Shown here in pieces: positions 35,901 through 46,742 of a stretch of DNA of 64,000 nt. Origin of the DNA: Colius striatus. Its lineage: Eukaryota > Chordata > Aves > Coliiformes > Coliidae. The notes under the pieces were generated by a model, which searched no databases, was not told the origin of the DNA, and saw only the letters and a list, made by a program, of their open reading frames with translations. The translations under genes were made by a program, and so were the position numbers. The number at the start of each line of letters is the position of its first letter. Within the stretch, counting starts at the first letter, position 1. Location: the NCBI RefSeq assembly GCF_028858725.1, contig NC_084769.1:10789501-10853500 (forward strand), in the 5' to 3' direction.

Positions 35901-38900
35901 GTCTCGATGCACATTTGTACTTGAAGTCTGGCTACAGATATTTTTGTTGTGATTTTGTTGCAGGCAGATGTTATTGTCAACAGTGTTGGCACAGATCTGA
36001 AGTTTGGTGTGGGGCCTCTTTGCAAAGCCTTGCTGGAAAAGGCTGGACCAGCTCTCCAGACAGAGTTTGACAGTGAAAAACAAAAACAGGCTGCTGCTGA
36101 AGGGAGTGTGGTCTGCACCAGTGGAGGTGCTCTGGCCTGCAAGTCTGTGCTTCATGCCATACTTCCAGTGTGGGATGGAGGAAATGGACAGACCCTGAAG
36201 GTACATTTCAACTACTAAAAAAAGAAAGTAGAAAACATATTTATTTGGGATCCTGTCCTGAGGCATTAGGCTTTAAAATAGTTTAGAACACTTAACTCCA
36301 TTGGCTTCTGTTGGAGTGCCCTTGAAAGATGCCTTGATGCACTGAGAGCTTTTTCTCATACCGGTGTAATCTCTGTGGAGCTCCTAGTAAATGATGCCTT
36401 TTTTAATTACAGAAAGACAATATCTTTGCTGTGTTTTACAGACCCTAGAAAACGTAATCCATTCCTGCTTGAAGAAAACTGAAGAACTTGGACTGAAATC
36501 AATCACTTTCCCAGCTATTGGGACTGGTGGATTTGGGTTTCCTAAAACCATTGTTTCTAAGTTGATGTTTGATGTGGTATTCAAGTTCAGCAGTAGTCAC
36601 ACTCGGAAGACTCTCCAGGAGGTTAATTTTCTCTTGAATCCAAAAGATGTGGATAACGTCCAGGTAGTTCTTCTCCAGTCAAAGATGTCACATACTGTTC
36701 TAGTTGTACTTCAACTATACTGTAGTTACTTTTTTTCCTTAAGTTCATAATTTAGCACTTTCTTCCTGCCGTGGGCTGCTGCTGCTGGCACTGCAAACAA
36801 CTGTAGATGCTTGCTCATCTTTTGAGAGAGGAGTTCTGGCCATGCAAAGCCAGTATCTATTACCACAGTGTCCACACTGAGTCTTGATACCTAAACATGA
36901 CAGTCTAATGTGTCAAATGGCTCAGCAAGAACAACAGGACTGTTAATGCTAACTGTGGAAATATTCAGTGGATAAACTCTGAAATACTGTTTTTTTCCCC
37001 TTCTTAGGCTTTTACCACTGAACTACAACGCAGGGCAGCTGAAAGTTCCAGTGCTGCAGCACCAAAGTCAGGTAAGTTTTGTAGAGGTGTGAGGTGGGAC
37101 ATGGGAGAATGTAAATACTGTGAAGTGGTCTATTTGCATCAGGAAACAGGTGAAATGTCATCAAGCAGCAATTTTCTTTTTCCTCTGATGGACTGTTGTG
37201 ACACAACAGCAAAAACCATATGAATAGCAGCAGGGGTTTGTTCATAAGAATATATAGCTCTTCTCAGCTGCTGTATCAGTGAGATACAGTTAAGACTATG
37301 CAGATAAAATACAAATTAGAGAAGTTTAGACTAGAAGAAAAGGACTCTCTGTTATCTGTGAGGGTACAGGTGAAATAATTTACAAATGGGATGTCTGTTA
37401 CTGGAAATGCCCAAGCTGGATACTCCCATTTCTTGTAAGGGTTCAGGAAATGCTTACAGAGCTGATCAGGTCAGATAACCACAGGACTCTGTTCTGAATT
37501 TGTATTGCACGAGTTTACAGGAATCAAAATGGTTTCACTTTCACAATATTTGAACAGGAAGACTGCTGTGTCCTCCTGCTTTCAGAAATGGAGTGGAGAG
37601 AAAGGCAGAAACTCTCTAGGTCCATCAAACTGCTCTAAAGCATATGCCTTAAAAGGTTAAGTTGAAGTTCCTCTCACTGGAAGATAACAATACCCCACAC
37701 TAGAGGAGAAGTGTTTTAAGGTATTTTTCTTTCCCATGCAGGTTCCATTAGGCTTGTTTCAACTGAAGTATTGGGAGTTTATGAAATGCAGATTGGTTCC
37801 ATTACACTCCAAGTAATGAGTGGAGACATTACCAAGGAAGATACAGAGGTTATTGTAAGCGTGTCAAATGCGACATTCAATTCCCCGTCAGGTACTGTAT
37901 TGAATGTGTGGTCCTTTAATGATAAATATGGGACAGATTTTAAGAGGGCAGGGGAAAACTGTTGATATGTGAAACTTGTATGAGGTGTTTTTCAGATGAG
38001 AGAGACAGCTGTGGTTAATCAGGACATAGATGTTAAACAGGTTTTTTATGTGTCCTGAATGTTTAGTTTCCAAATTACTAAACCAGAAGCAAGACATCGT
38101 ATCAGATTTTTCGTGTTCAAAACCAAAAATGCTGAAATAAAAGGGATTGTTTTAGATCAAATGTCATCCTGAAAAACTCCTCTGGATAATTCTGAGGATT
38201 CTTTGGTGAGACTGTGAATTGCAAGCATGAAAGACATCAGAGGATTGAATTCAAAGCAATTGGAGAGTTTGGTGAGGGACATACTATTGGCGAGTGAAAT
38301 GATGAAATAGAAGTGATTCTGATCAATAATGAAGGCAGTATGTCATGGAGGGTACTTAGGGGCACTGGCAAAGATTTTTGCACTTTGTGGGATCTTGCCA
38401 CATGAGGATTTGGGATATTTGTAAAGTACAGAAACTGGGAAGAGCTTTGAGGAGAAACAGCGCAGTTGAGTTAATGAATGTGTCTGCTTTTCTTCTGTAA
38501 TTTAAGGGGTCTTCAGAGCAATTGTGGATGCTGCTGGTTCCCAAGTCCAAGCAGAATGTGCTCAACATGGTATGATAAAGCACACTATTTTGTTTGGGGT
38601 TTATTTTATGTAAAGTTGGTTTGTAATTCTCTGATGGTATCATTGTTTTATCTGATTAAATAGCTTTCACTCAGGAATTGGCAGTAAAATCCCAACTCAC
38701 TCTCGTTGGCCTCTGTGAGCACAGAATGTGTTCTGTTTTTCCTGAGCCTTTGGCTTTGCAGGTTCTCCCTTCTTATCAGCCTAATCTCCACAAGAAGGAC
38801 AGGCTGCTGCTGGAGAGAGTTCAGTGCAGAACCACAAAGATGATGGAGTGGAGCTTCTCCCTTATGATGAAAAGCTGAGGGAGCTGGTGCTCTTTAGCTT

Positions 38901-41900
38901 GGAGAAGACTGAGGGGTGACCTCATTAATGTTTACAGATATGTAAAGAGTGGGTGTCAGGAGGATGGAGCCAGGCTGTTCTCAGTGATGTCCAGTGATAG
39001 GACAAGGGACAATGGGTACAAGCTGGAACATGAGAGGTTCCAAAGTAATACCAGGAAGAATTTCTTCACTGTTCAGGTGAGGGAGTACTGGAACAGGCTG
39101 CCCAGGTGGGTTGTGGAGTCTCCTTCTCTGGGGACATTCCAAACCCACCTGGATGAGTTCCTGTGTGACCTACTCTAGGTGGCCCTGCTCTGGCAGGGGG
39201 GGTTGAACTGGATTCTGTGATCTTAAATCAGTCATTACCTTTGTGATCAGTCAAGTGGTATGTAACTCTTGTGTTCATCAGTACACTCATCCTCACAGTA
39301 TGACTTCATTTTGAGGTGTTTGTAATCAAACATGAATACTCTGAAAAAACCCTGTCTTTTTAAAGGTGCCTTACCACAGTTCTTAGATCAGTTGGTTGTT
39401 ATCTGAATTCTATTATTTCAACCATTCAGCTGCAGAGTAAGAATTTGAGCTTTCAGGGAATAAGTGGCATAAGAAGGGATTTCCATATAAATTAACTGTG
39501 CATATTCTATTGGCATGCTTTTAAATAAAAGTGAGCTGTATTGGATCCTTAAGATCTACTCAACAGGAAACTGATTTGTAGCAGAGGTGTGGGGAAATCA
39601 GGAAGCACAATTACTTTATCTGCTTTCTGCAAGGAGAATATTTACAGAGAAAACTAGTCAACTAAACCCAGGATAATACAGCATGCAGGGGATTTCATTC
39701 CACTTCTGCCACTTCTTTTCTAACATCAGTATAAGCAGCTATTTTGTCAGAAGAGAGGGCCACTTTGAAAATGTTATGTCTCCTTCTTTGCCTTATCTTC
39801 CCCAGCTGGGCAGTCTCAAAGTGGCTTTATCACCACACAAGGTGGAAATCTGTTGTGCAATAAAATCATCCACTTGGTTCATGATCACAATGTGAAGAAT
39901 CAGATCTCTAAAGTGCTTAATGAGTGTGAGCTGAAGATGTACAAATCTGTCGCCTTCCCAGCGATTGGAACAGGTTTGCCTTTTCTTGGGAAAGCGATGG
40001 GTGGTGGGGGGAAGGATAATACTTCTGGTGTAGAAGATAGTAGATTTGCTCAAGAAGCCTCAGAGTAAACAAGGGATGAGTCCCAGAAGGGCTTCCCAGG
40101 TCTGTGTACATTGTCACCTCTGGCAGCTCACAGGCTGAAGTGTAAAGCTGAGCTTAAGCCTGGGGCTTTGGCCAGAAATCACAATGGGGGAGGAGAGAGG
40201 GACAGCAGTCTGTATGAGCCGGGGATATGGTCTGTGTTTTAGGGATGCTGCCTTGTATCAGTGAAGAGCACTTAAATTGTGCCTTTCATTTTTGTTTAGG
40301 TCAAGCAGGAAAGAGTGCAGCAAAGGTAGCTGACGACATGTTGGATGCTATAGTGGAATTTGAAAGCAAGACAGCAGTACAGCATTTGAAAAAAGTTAAA
40401 ATCGTCATCTTCCAGACACAGATGCTCCAAGACTTTTATGAAAGCATGAAGAAAAGAGAAGATTCAGATTCAGCCACAGCAGATTCGTGGATGTCTATGT
40501 TTAAGTGTAAGTAGATGGGTTTTCTGTGTACGTGGAGCTAAAGGTATTTTATTTAAAACTAAGAATTAACACATATTTCTTCACAGCATTTTTCTGGGGC
40601 AAAACTCAATCCCCTGAGAAGAAGCAGCCTGTTTGTTTGGAGAAGAAAGTGAATTTAGCTGTATTTCAGATCTGTGGAGAAAGCCAAGAAGATGTGGATG
40701 CAACTGAGTCCTGGATAAAAAATCTAATTTTAAAGGAGCAGTTTGAAACCAGTATTTCAGATGAGCTAATTGAAAGATTTGATGAGATGCAGATTGACAC
40801 TTTGGCAGATCTCCAGAGAAGGCGGCATGTTACCATTGAGCTTGAAAACAAACTTTACCCCCCTCGCATTATAATTTCTGGGATTAGCAGGGACGTCTGT
40901 TTTGTTTCTGTCGAAGTTCAGAAAATGATCCAAAAAATTAAAGATGCTGAAGAAGAACAAGCCAAGGCAGAACTTGTTTATAACCTTGTAGAATGGAGGT
41001 GTCTAGGAAACAACGATAGCTTTGTTCCTTTTGATAAACTGACAAATATGCAGCTGGAGGATGCCAAAATAGCTAAAAAACCACATGTTACCGTCAAAAT
41101 TAACAAGAAGAACTACAAGGTGGATCTGAATACTCTCCAGGCTAATGATGACCAAGGGAATATTATAACCATTCAACGTGTGCCAAAGAATAAAGGTAAA
41201 TTGCAGCTTTGTTAATTTAAAAAAAAGCCCCAACTTCAGTGGTGATTACTGAATGATAGTTCTGAGAAATGCAACCTCAGGTATTCCAAAGTAGGAAGGT
41301 GTTCCACAGACAGCTTTTAGTCTCAGAATTAGTGGCAAGTATGACGGAAATCAGAACAGGGATTATATGTATGTGTCTCACTAATGAGCGTGACTTTCCT
41401 GCTTAATTCTGACAAAGGAGGTGTCGCATGAAGAATGTGCAGAATTCTTCTGTGGTTTTCAAAGTTGCCTTAGATATTGGTATGGGGACAATTGGATTAG
41501 GGAAAATGTAAAGCCTTAAGAGTCAGTTACAGAGCAGTGATGGACTGAAGAGAGTATTCTTGGACTAAAGGATCGCACAAGGTACTGTCCCCTCAGCCCT
41601 CTATATGCAGTTGGTTTGTAAGACTTGCCTTCAAAACTGAGTGAGGTATCTGTGATAATGATGTAGTCTCTGTTTTGCAGATAAGCAGTCGATAGAGCTC
41701 CCTACACATTGGGAAATGATGCAAAAGGAACCGGTCAAACTGGTGAATCTCGAGCAATCACATCACGAATATCTGGACGTTCAGAAAATGTTCAAGAAAA
41801 CCTGCCCCAACTTTGTTATACAGAAGGTGAAATCCTAGGGGGAAGGGGAGGGGAAGTGAATTCTTGGGCCGAAAGCAATATCTTTTCTAAGGGTTTGTTT

Positions 41901-43993
41901 GTAAGGGTCTGCAACCTAATGTGCCTTTCATATGTCTGTCTCTTTGTGCTGCGCAAGGTGGTGGATATAAATCAAGTTTCCTAAAAGTGGCCCTGCTATT
42001 TCTGTCCTTTAATAATGCAAAAGCAATGACCATCAGCCTCCAGGCTGACTCTGTGTTCAACTAATGTGGTGTCCACTGGTTAATGTGGAATTTCCACTTA
42101 GGAAATTCTATATTGAAATGGAAGCATGGGCAAACACATTCAGAATGCAAAGGAAAATACAAAGTCCTTGCACACTGGCCATGAAGCTTTTAACTGTTTT
42201 ACTACTTCTTCCCTGTCAGTCCCAGAGCCTTTCAGGTTACACTGTTGGTTTTAATCGAAGTGTGAAGATTTGATCCTCCTTGTTGAAAAGTGTGTGACAC
42301 AATGCAGAGATTTAATTGCCAGGGAGGAGATGGAATTATTCAGAATGAGGAGGGGTGATAAACAGGAGAGAATACAATAAAACTAAGAATGAGAATATGT
42401 GCCTGAAAAAATGTCTTCCATCATGGGATGCAATGAGCATGGTCACAAAGCCACAAGTAAAACAAAATACAACTACACAATAGGAAAAAAAAAGGTTATG
42501 ACATGAAGTCTTTTCCATTTAAAATGGAAAACTCTTACAGTAGTGCCTTAAAGATTATTCTTTGAATCAGTTTTCCCCTGAGCTATATTCACATTGTTGT
42601 CATAGGGAGACAGAAACATCTGTCCTCCCACCAATCATTTTTATATATATTGGTCCCAAACAGTATAAATATAGTTCTGTTTTGTAACTTTACAGATTGA
42701 AAGAATACAAAATTCCTTCCTCTGGAAGACATATCAAATGAAAAAAAATGCTCTTGATGCAAAGAACAAAGCCCAAAGCAATGAGAAGTTGCTGTTTCAT
42801 GGGACAGCTGCATCCTCCTTGAGCACAATCAACTACAATGGATTTAATCGGGGCTTTGTTGGAAAGAATGGTGAGTCATTACCCAAAGCAGTTAATTTCC
42901 TAGATGTGTGTAGTCCTAGGGAGTGTCAGTGCTGCACTGCTGACAACACAACAGAAAGACTGAATGAAGTTGGAGAATAAAGTGAAAAATAATTCCTGAG
43001 CACAATGTCTATGGACAGAGGAACTAACCTGTTCACTTAATCCCTTGTTGATGAATACTGTCAACTAGGGGGTATCAGAAAAAGCTCACCTACTCTGAAG
43101 TCAGGCCTGGGCAGCTTTTGAGGAATGTTTTGTGAGATCTGTCTACAGAAAGGAATAAGGACTGCAGTTCAGCATCCCCAGCTGAGACACTGACAACTAG
43201 ATGCTACTTTCTGCTCCTTTCTTAGAAGAAGCATCAAGGGCCCTTAATCCCTATGTCCTCTCTCAGCCTCTCCATCTCAGCCATTTATGATGGGAGGGGC
43301 ACATGTCCTTCTGACAGGCTGGACAGCTGTGCAAAACTGTCTGAAGTTCAGAGCAGACAGATAAGAAAGTCTGTCTGCTTAAAAGCCTGTCTGGCTTGAA
43401 CAGCTTTCTACCAATATCATAAAAAAAGAAATCTGAGACAAATGTGAGTCCTCTCACTTGCTGTGGAGTGTTACTGGCGTACAGGCAGTAATTACAGGCA
43501 TATAGTCTAAAGGCTAAACAGAGAGAGGAATCCTTTTCCCCATAGGAAGGGGCAGTCAAAACCTGGGTGTTGATACTTGACATCTAAGTTTCATTCTGAT
43601 GCAAAGGATTATGACTTGAACTTGCTGTTTAAAGGAGAGCTTTTAAGATTTTTATGGCAATAAGAATACTAACTGTATTTGAAAATGCTGTCTTTCCAAA
43701 CAGATGCAGCCATTGGGAATGGAACCTATTTTGCTGTGGATGCAAGTTATTCTGCTCAGGATATTTATTCCAGCCCAGACACGAATGGCACAAAATACAT
43801 GTACTTGGCTCGAGTCCTCACTGGGCATTACTGCACTGGGAGCAGAGGACTAATCACTCCACCACCAAAAAGTCCAGCAGATCCTACTGACCTCTATGAC
43901 AGCGTGGTTGATGATGTGAATAACCCAAAAATGTTTGTCATATTTCATGACATTCAGGCATACCCTGAATATCTTATTACTTTCAAGAAATAG
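25544..43993 (+). CDS. PARP14: PARP14b: second complete PARP14-type macro-PARP
   Basis: Seventeen exons in consistent phase: 25544-25736, 26700-26839, 26930-26963, 29137-29397, 30823-31059, 32080-34367, 35964-36200, 36442-36663, 37008-37071, 37742-37891, 38507-38569, 39806-39973, 40300-40506, 40587-41195, 41681-41826, 42696-42870, 43704-43993. They total 5484 nt (1827 aa). Architecture and intron phases equal PARP14a, so the genes are tandem paralogues. The ART triad is H1708, Y1740, M1808, again predicting mono-ADP-ribosylation. Oddities: macrodomain 1 reads VNPSSEDL (second Asn lost), macrodomain 3 reads VIVSVSN (VN Asn lost), while macrodomain 2 keeps VNSV; PARP14a shows the opposite in macrodomains 1 and 2. 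A CAA/CAG-coded Gln run lies before macrodomain 1. Exon 1 is almost identical to PARP14a, the rest is strongly diverged. No stop or frameshift was found, so it should be functional. Confidence 0.93.
26621..26699 (+). repeat. PARP14: Triplicated acceptor-like repeat before PARP14b exon 2
   Basis: The unit TTTCTCTTCAGATTG occurs three times (about 26629, 26649 and 26667) just upstream of the acceptor used at 26698-26699. Each copy carries a consensus-like pyrimidine tract and CAG, so three decoy or alternative acceptors precede the true one. Confidence 0.75.
26964..28785 (+). other. PARP14: PARP14b intron 3, unduplicated part
   Basis: No exon or recognised repeat. The segmental duplication shared with the downstream block begins at about 28786, near the 3' end of this intron. 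Confidence 0.6.
29437..29876 (+). repeat. Intronic tandem repeat, left copy
   Basis: The segment from AGTAATAGCTTTCAGAGCTT to AGTTATTTGGCA recurs at about 30312-30693, on the other side of the LTR. The copies differ by small indels and substitutions. Confidence 0.8.
29877..30309 (+). mobile_element. Solo LTR of an avian ERVL-like retrovirus
   Basis: The block opens TGTGCCCTGGTTTGGGCTAG and a GGATAGAGTTAAC segment typical of avian ERVL LTRs, and closes with ...ACCATGACA, giving TG...CA ends. Inside are a CRE-like TGACGTCA (about 29973), a TATATA box (about 29989) and an ATTAAA-type poly(A) motif (about 30170). No internal gag/pol sequence is attached, so it is a solo LTR. No clear target-site duplication is seen because the two sides are copies of the flanking repeat. 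Family assignment is from memory of avian LTR consensus. Confidence 0.7.
30312..30693 (+). repeat. Intronic tandem repeat, right copy
   Basis: Homologue of 29437-29876. It lacks the GCAAGTGCCTGACTGCAGTC segment of the left copy and ends with AGTTATTTGGCACCAGAGG. The third PARP14 copy has a single hybrid version at about 48248-48670. Confidence 0.8.
32080..34367 (+). other. PARP14: PARP14b exon 6: KH-like array and macrodomain 1
   Basis: One 2288-base exon, residues about 289-1051. The start ([20 protein letters not shown]) matches PARP14a and human. A run of glutamines coded by CAA/CAG (about 33590-33617) precedes macrodomain 1 (about residues 820-1000). The macrodomain reads [20 protein letters not shown], with Ser in place of the second conserved Asn, and [10 protein letters not shown] in the second loop where PARP14a has AISGG. 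Binding could persist; hydrolase activity is doubtful. Confidence 0.9.
35964..37071 (+). other. PARP14: PARP14b exons 7-9: macrodomain 2 and linker
   Basis: Exons 35964-36200, 36442-36663 and 37008-37071. The first motif [19 protein letters not shown] keeps the VN asparagine that PARP14a has lost; the phosphate loop reads [12 protein letters not shown]. Exon 8 is 222 bases in all three copies. Confidence 0.86.
37742..40506 (+). other. PARP14: PARP14b exons 10-13: macrodomain 3
   Basis: Exons 37742-37891, 38507-38569, 39806-39973 and 40300-40506. [20 protein letters not shown] is followed by [11 protein letters not shown], where PARP14a and human have VIVN; the Asn is Ser. The second loop [10 protein letters not shown] is intact. 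Intron 11 carries a CR1 insertion absent from the downstream copy. Confidence 0.86.
38795..39226 (+). mobile_element. CR1 LINE fragment in PARP14b intron 11
   Basis: ACAGGCTGCTGCTGGAGAGA, TGAAAAGCTGAGGGAGCTGG and CAGGAGGATGGAGCCAGGCT are CR1 3'-region blocks, ending in GGTTGAACTGGATTCTGTGA. The corresponding intron of PARP14c has unrelated sequence instead. Confidence 0.85.
40587..41826 (+). other. PARP14: PARP14b exons 14-15: KH-like linker, WWE domain, start of ART
   Basis: Exon 14 (40587-41195, 609 bases) carries [20 protein letters not shown] and the WWE domain (about residues 1548-1625; [20 protein letters not shown]). Exon 15 (41681-41826) reads [17 protein letters not shown]. The intron and most of exon 14 are deleted in PARP14c. 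Confidence 0.87.
42696..43993 (+). other. PARP14: PARP14b exons 16-17: ART catalytic domain
   Basis: Exon 16 (42696-42870) has [11 protein letters not shown] (H1708). Exon 17 (43704-43993) has [15 protein letters not shown] (Y1740), then [18 protein letters not shown] (M1808) and a TAG stop. The fold-defining motifs are complete. Confidence 0.92.
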
Positions 43994-44540
43994 AATGCTC
44001 TTAGGCTGGAAAATTTTAGTGCCTTTGACAGGTGGGAATTAACAGGGCAATTCATGATTCTTGTTCACCACGAGGCTGCTTAAGCTAAGTAGTCATATTT
44101 CAACCACACACATAGATAAATGTCTTCAAATCATCCAGGTAGGAAGGTAGGTCAGGGCACGTATACATAGTCTTATTTCCAGTATTCACCATGAAGAACA
44201 AAGTGGCTGGCTGCCTGGGAGGAGATCTGTAAAATATTCCCTGTTGGGGAAAACAACCTCGTTCACTAGCACTTTTCATTCATCCTCAGGCATCCACTCT
44301 TGTTGGTGCTAAGAGCCTTGAAGAAAGAGAATCCAGCATTGAAAAACGCTTTGCATCTACAAGGGCATAGCTCAAATACCATGCTTAAACCATGTGAAGC
44401 CTTTTGAAGCTTTGTAAAGCATATAGGTAATGGCATTTGTACATCTTGGCAAGCTGTACACTTACTGACAGTGAGAATCCTACAACATCTAATCAAAAGC
44501 CATATTCATATGGTTTTAATAAAAGTAGTTTCAAACTGAT
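43994..44540 (+). terminator. PARP14: PARP14b 3' UTR and poly(A) signal
   Basis: An AATAAA hexamer at 44518-44523 lies about 525 bases after the stop. The equivalent site in PARP14c is at 59508-59513. Confidence 0.65.
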
Positions 44541-44544
44541 CTGT

Positions 44545-44960
44545 CTTACCACTGAGTCATTTCCACAAAGGAACACACTTCAAGTAGAAATGCTGTTTTA
44601 CATTTGGATATATTACAGTGCTGCTATAGTGAGAAGCTGATGGCAAACTCGGAAAGTAGAGTGAAAGAGAATGATACGATTGGAACTGTAAATGTATTTT
44701 ATAGACAGTCTCAATCAGGAAAAGAATAGGGGTTTTCTGTTTAAGTAGGCAATAGGTTAGAGGAATACTTACTACACAGGACTGTAGCTGCTAGTCATTA
44801 TTAATTGAATTAACAGTTCAAAGCTAGCGTAATGATTCCTTATTTTGTAGAGATTGTTTCACCTAAACGATTGTGTGGTTCTGTGATTTCAGACTCAGAG
44901 GCTGGAGCAAAGGCCTCAAGGTGCAGGACTCCCAGGGATGAGGAGCTCAGTCTGGGGGGA
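44545..44960. other. Spacer between PARP14b and the LMLN CpG island (unit A)
   Basis: No gene recognised. At about 44849-44866 the sequence joins GATTGTTTCA directly to CCTAAACGATTGTGTGGTTC. In unit B about 740 more bases lie between these two points, so unit A appears to have a deletion here. Confidence 0.6.
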
Positions 44961-45830
44961 GAGTGAGGGGTTTCGCTGAGGCTCTGGCACTCCAACCTGA
45001 AAAAGGCTGTAGCAGCAGCGATGCAACGGCGCCGTATGGGTGCTCTGACCAGCACAGAGCAATGGCACGCAGAGCTCCCCGCCCATGCTGCATGCGGCCT
45101 AGCTGGACTGCCTCACACCGCACTTGGGTGCCTCGCGCAGCGCCGCATCATACCCCACTGCACCTAACTACGTGGCCTCACACCGCACCGCATCTCCCTG
45201 CCGTGCTCTGCACGGTGCTGCACCGCCGCCCCGCCAGCGCGTCATCGCCCGGCACCGCATCCTCGCGCTGCGTGGGCCGCTCTGCCCGGCTCCGCGCTGC
45301 CCTGCCCCGCCTCACCTTCACCCCCGCTCCGCGCCCGGCCCTGGCGGAGCCGCGCCACAGCGAGAGCGCCCGCCGCCTCGGCCTCGGCCCCGCCGCCTCC
45401 CGCGCTCCCCGCTCGCCCATTGGCCGCAGCCGCCGCGCACGGCGCTGTCTCCATGGCGACGCGGCGGAAGGCCAGTCCAAGATGGCCGCCGAGCCGGGCG
45501 GCGGGCGGCCCAGAGCTTCTCGGCCGCTGCTCGTCGCCTTCATGGCCGCGCTGCTGGGCTGCGGCCGCGCCGCCGCCCCTTCGCCCTTCTCGTCCTCGTC
45601 CTGTCACCACCGCGTGCCCAGCGGCGAAGAGGTGAGGCAGCCGCGGGCGGTTGTCAGGCGGGGATCGGGCGGCGAGGGCTTCTCCGTTTGCCGCTCCCGC
45701 CGTTGGGTGCGTCCCCTCAGGGCTGCCCGGGTCGGGCTGAGCGGGCTCTGGCCCCGCGGACCCCCGGGCTGTGGCCCCCGGGCGGCGGCCGGGTGAGGGC
45801 AGCGTGGGAGGAGAAGGGCGGGAAGCGGCT
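44960..45830 (+). promoter_or_regulatory. LMLN: CpG-island promoter of the truncated LMLN copy
   Basis: Strong CpG enrichment surrounds LMLN exon 1. It is nearly identical to 60680-61500. An upstream out-of-frame ATG in good context (about 45453) precedes the LMLN start in both copies and could lower translation. Confidence 0.7.
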
Positions 45831-46671
45831 TTGCTTAAAACCAGACAAGAGCTGCTGCCGCAGACGAGAAGGGTTTGGGAATGCTTGTTGGTGTGAACGG
45901 CCAGGCGAGCTGCCTCATCCCCCGGCTGCTTCGTCTCCCTGCCAGGCTGTCTATCGAGTTCCTCTAAAGGAAAACCGCGTCTTGAAGAGAAATGTGGATC
46001 AGCAGCTGAGAATTAAGATTATATACGACACAAGTGTTGAGGAGTGAGTGTCATTTGTGGCAACTTTTTCCCCCCCACATGAGAGTGGAAATCCTGTTAA
46101 TTGAAGCTTGTTCCTTTTGTTTTGTTTGCCAAATACAGTTTGCTACCTGAGAAAAGTCACCTTATAAAGGTATGTCGTCATTGCTTCACCTTTTTGTTTG
46201 TACATAGTTTGCATGTATTGTGGTAAGTGTAAGGCCTATGTAATTAAAGGCTTTGAATCCCAGCAGTTTCATATCCCGTAGTCTGTGAAACCAAAGCTTT
46301 GTGTACAGATTATGCCTCCCTTCTAAACACCTCCTGTGTTCCAATAAATGTTGTTTGGCAGGTGTTTGCTATGTCCCAAGGTGCAGAACTTTCAGTGAGT
46401 GTCATGTGTGTAGTTTTTAAAGCCTCTTTGAAGCTGTACATGAGAATGAATTCTGGCTCCCTTCTCGTTTTGTCACTGCAACAACAAAACGTGGGAAAAC
46501 CGGAATGAAGTATTTCCTAAGTACATTGATAAGGCTTGAATTTCTTGGAAAGTCGGTGTTTGTGCTCTTCTGCTATAGCACAACATGGAACTTGGTAGTT
46601 AATGCTTTTAAGGTGCTGCTGGGTGACTTTTGTTTTTTGTTGTGTTCAGAACAAACTTTTTCCACAAGCTA
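45482..46671 (+). pseudogene. LMLN: LMLN 5' fragment (exons 1-3 and start of exon 4), truncated
   Basis: Exon 1 (45482-45631, 50 codons) encodes [14 protein letters not shown], a hydrophobic signal-like segment ([12 protein letters not shown]) and [10 protein letters not shown]. Exon 2 (45946-46043) reads [20 protein letters not shown]..., exon 3 (46139-46169) [10 protein letters not shown], all matching LMLN, an M8 zinc metallopeptidase of the leishmanolysin family. Exon 4 starts at 46650 (NKLFPQA) but homology ends at 46671; unrelated sequence follows and reaches a stop (TGA) about 18 codons later. The catalytic HExxH part is absent. This is the orphan 5' end left by the segmental duplication. 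The promoter and splice sites look intact, so it may still be transcribed. Confidence 0.85.
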
Positions 46672-46742
46672 CAGAGGAGGTGATTGTAGATGAAAATTCC
46701 ATCCATGCCTGAGGGGAGGGATTGCAGATGGGAACCCTGTTG
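46672..46742 (+). repeat. Repeat fragment at the duplication breakpoint
   Basis: AGAGGAGGTGATTGTAGATG, then AATTCCATCCATGCCTGAGG and GAGGGATTGCAGATGGGAAC. The same string with a few changes is at 63629-63700 inside LMLN intron 5, where the GATTGTAGATGAGAA unit is itself repeated. Confidence 0.75.

Larger units (their letters stand above)
28786..46671 (+). repeat. Segmental duplication, unit A (PARP14b exon 4 to LMLN exon 4)
   Basis: From AAACTGATGCAGAGGCTG at about 28786 to ACAAGCTA at 46671 the sequence is collinear with 47598-62368. Exons 8 and 17 differ by about 1% between units, exon 12 by about 4%. The units differ by several large indels (LTR, CR1 copies, exon deletions). Confidence 0.9.

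Noticed and set aside
25544-43993. PARP14b as the PARP15 orthologue
   Set aside because: It has the full PARP14 N-terminus, three macrodomains and WWE. PARP15 lacks the N-terminal half and WWE. Only the damaged PARP14c resembles that layout, by secondary deletion.
45124-46047. Continuous frames of 307 codons (45124-46047) and 354 codons (60678-61742) across LMLN exons 1-2
   Set aside because: They read intron 1 as coding and use the wrong frame for exon 1. The spliced model gives the expected LMLN N-terminus with a signal-like segment, so only the exon 2 part is real.
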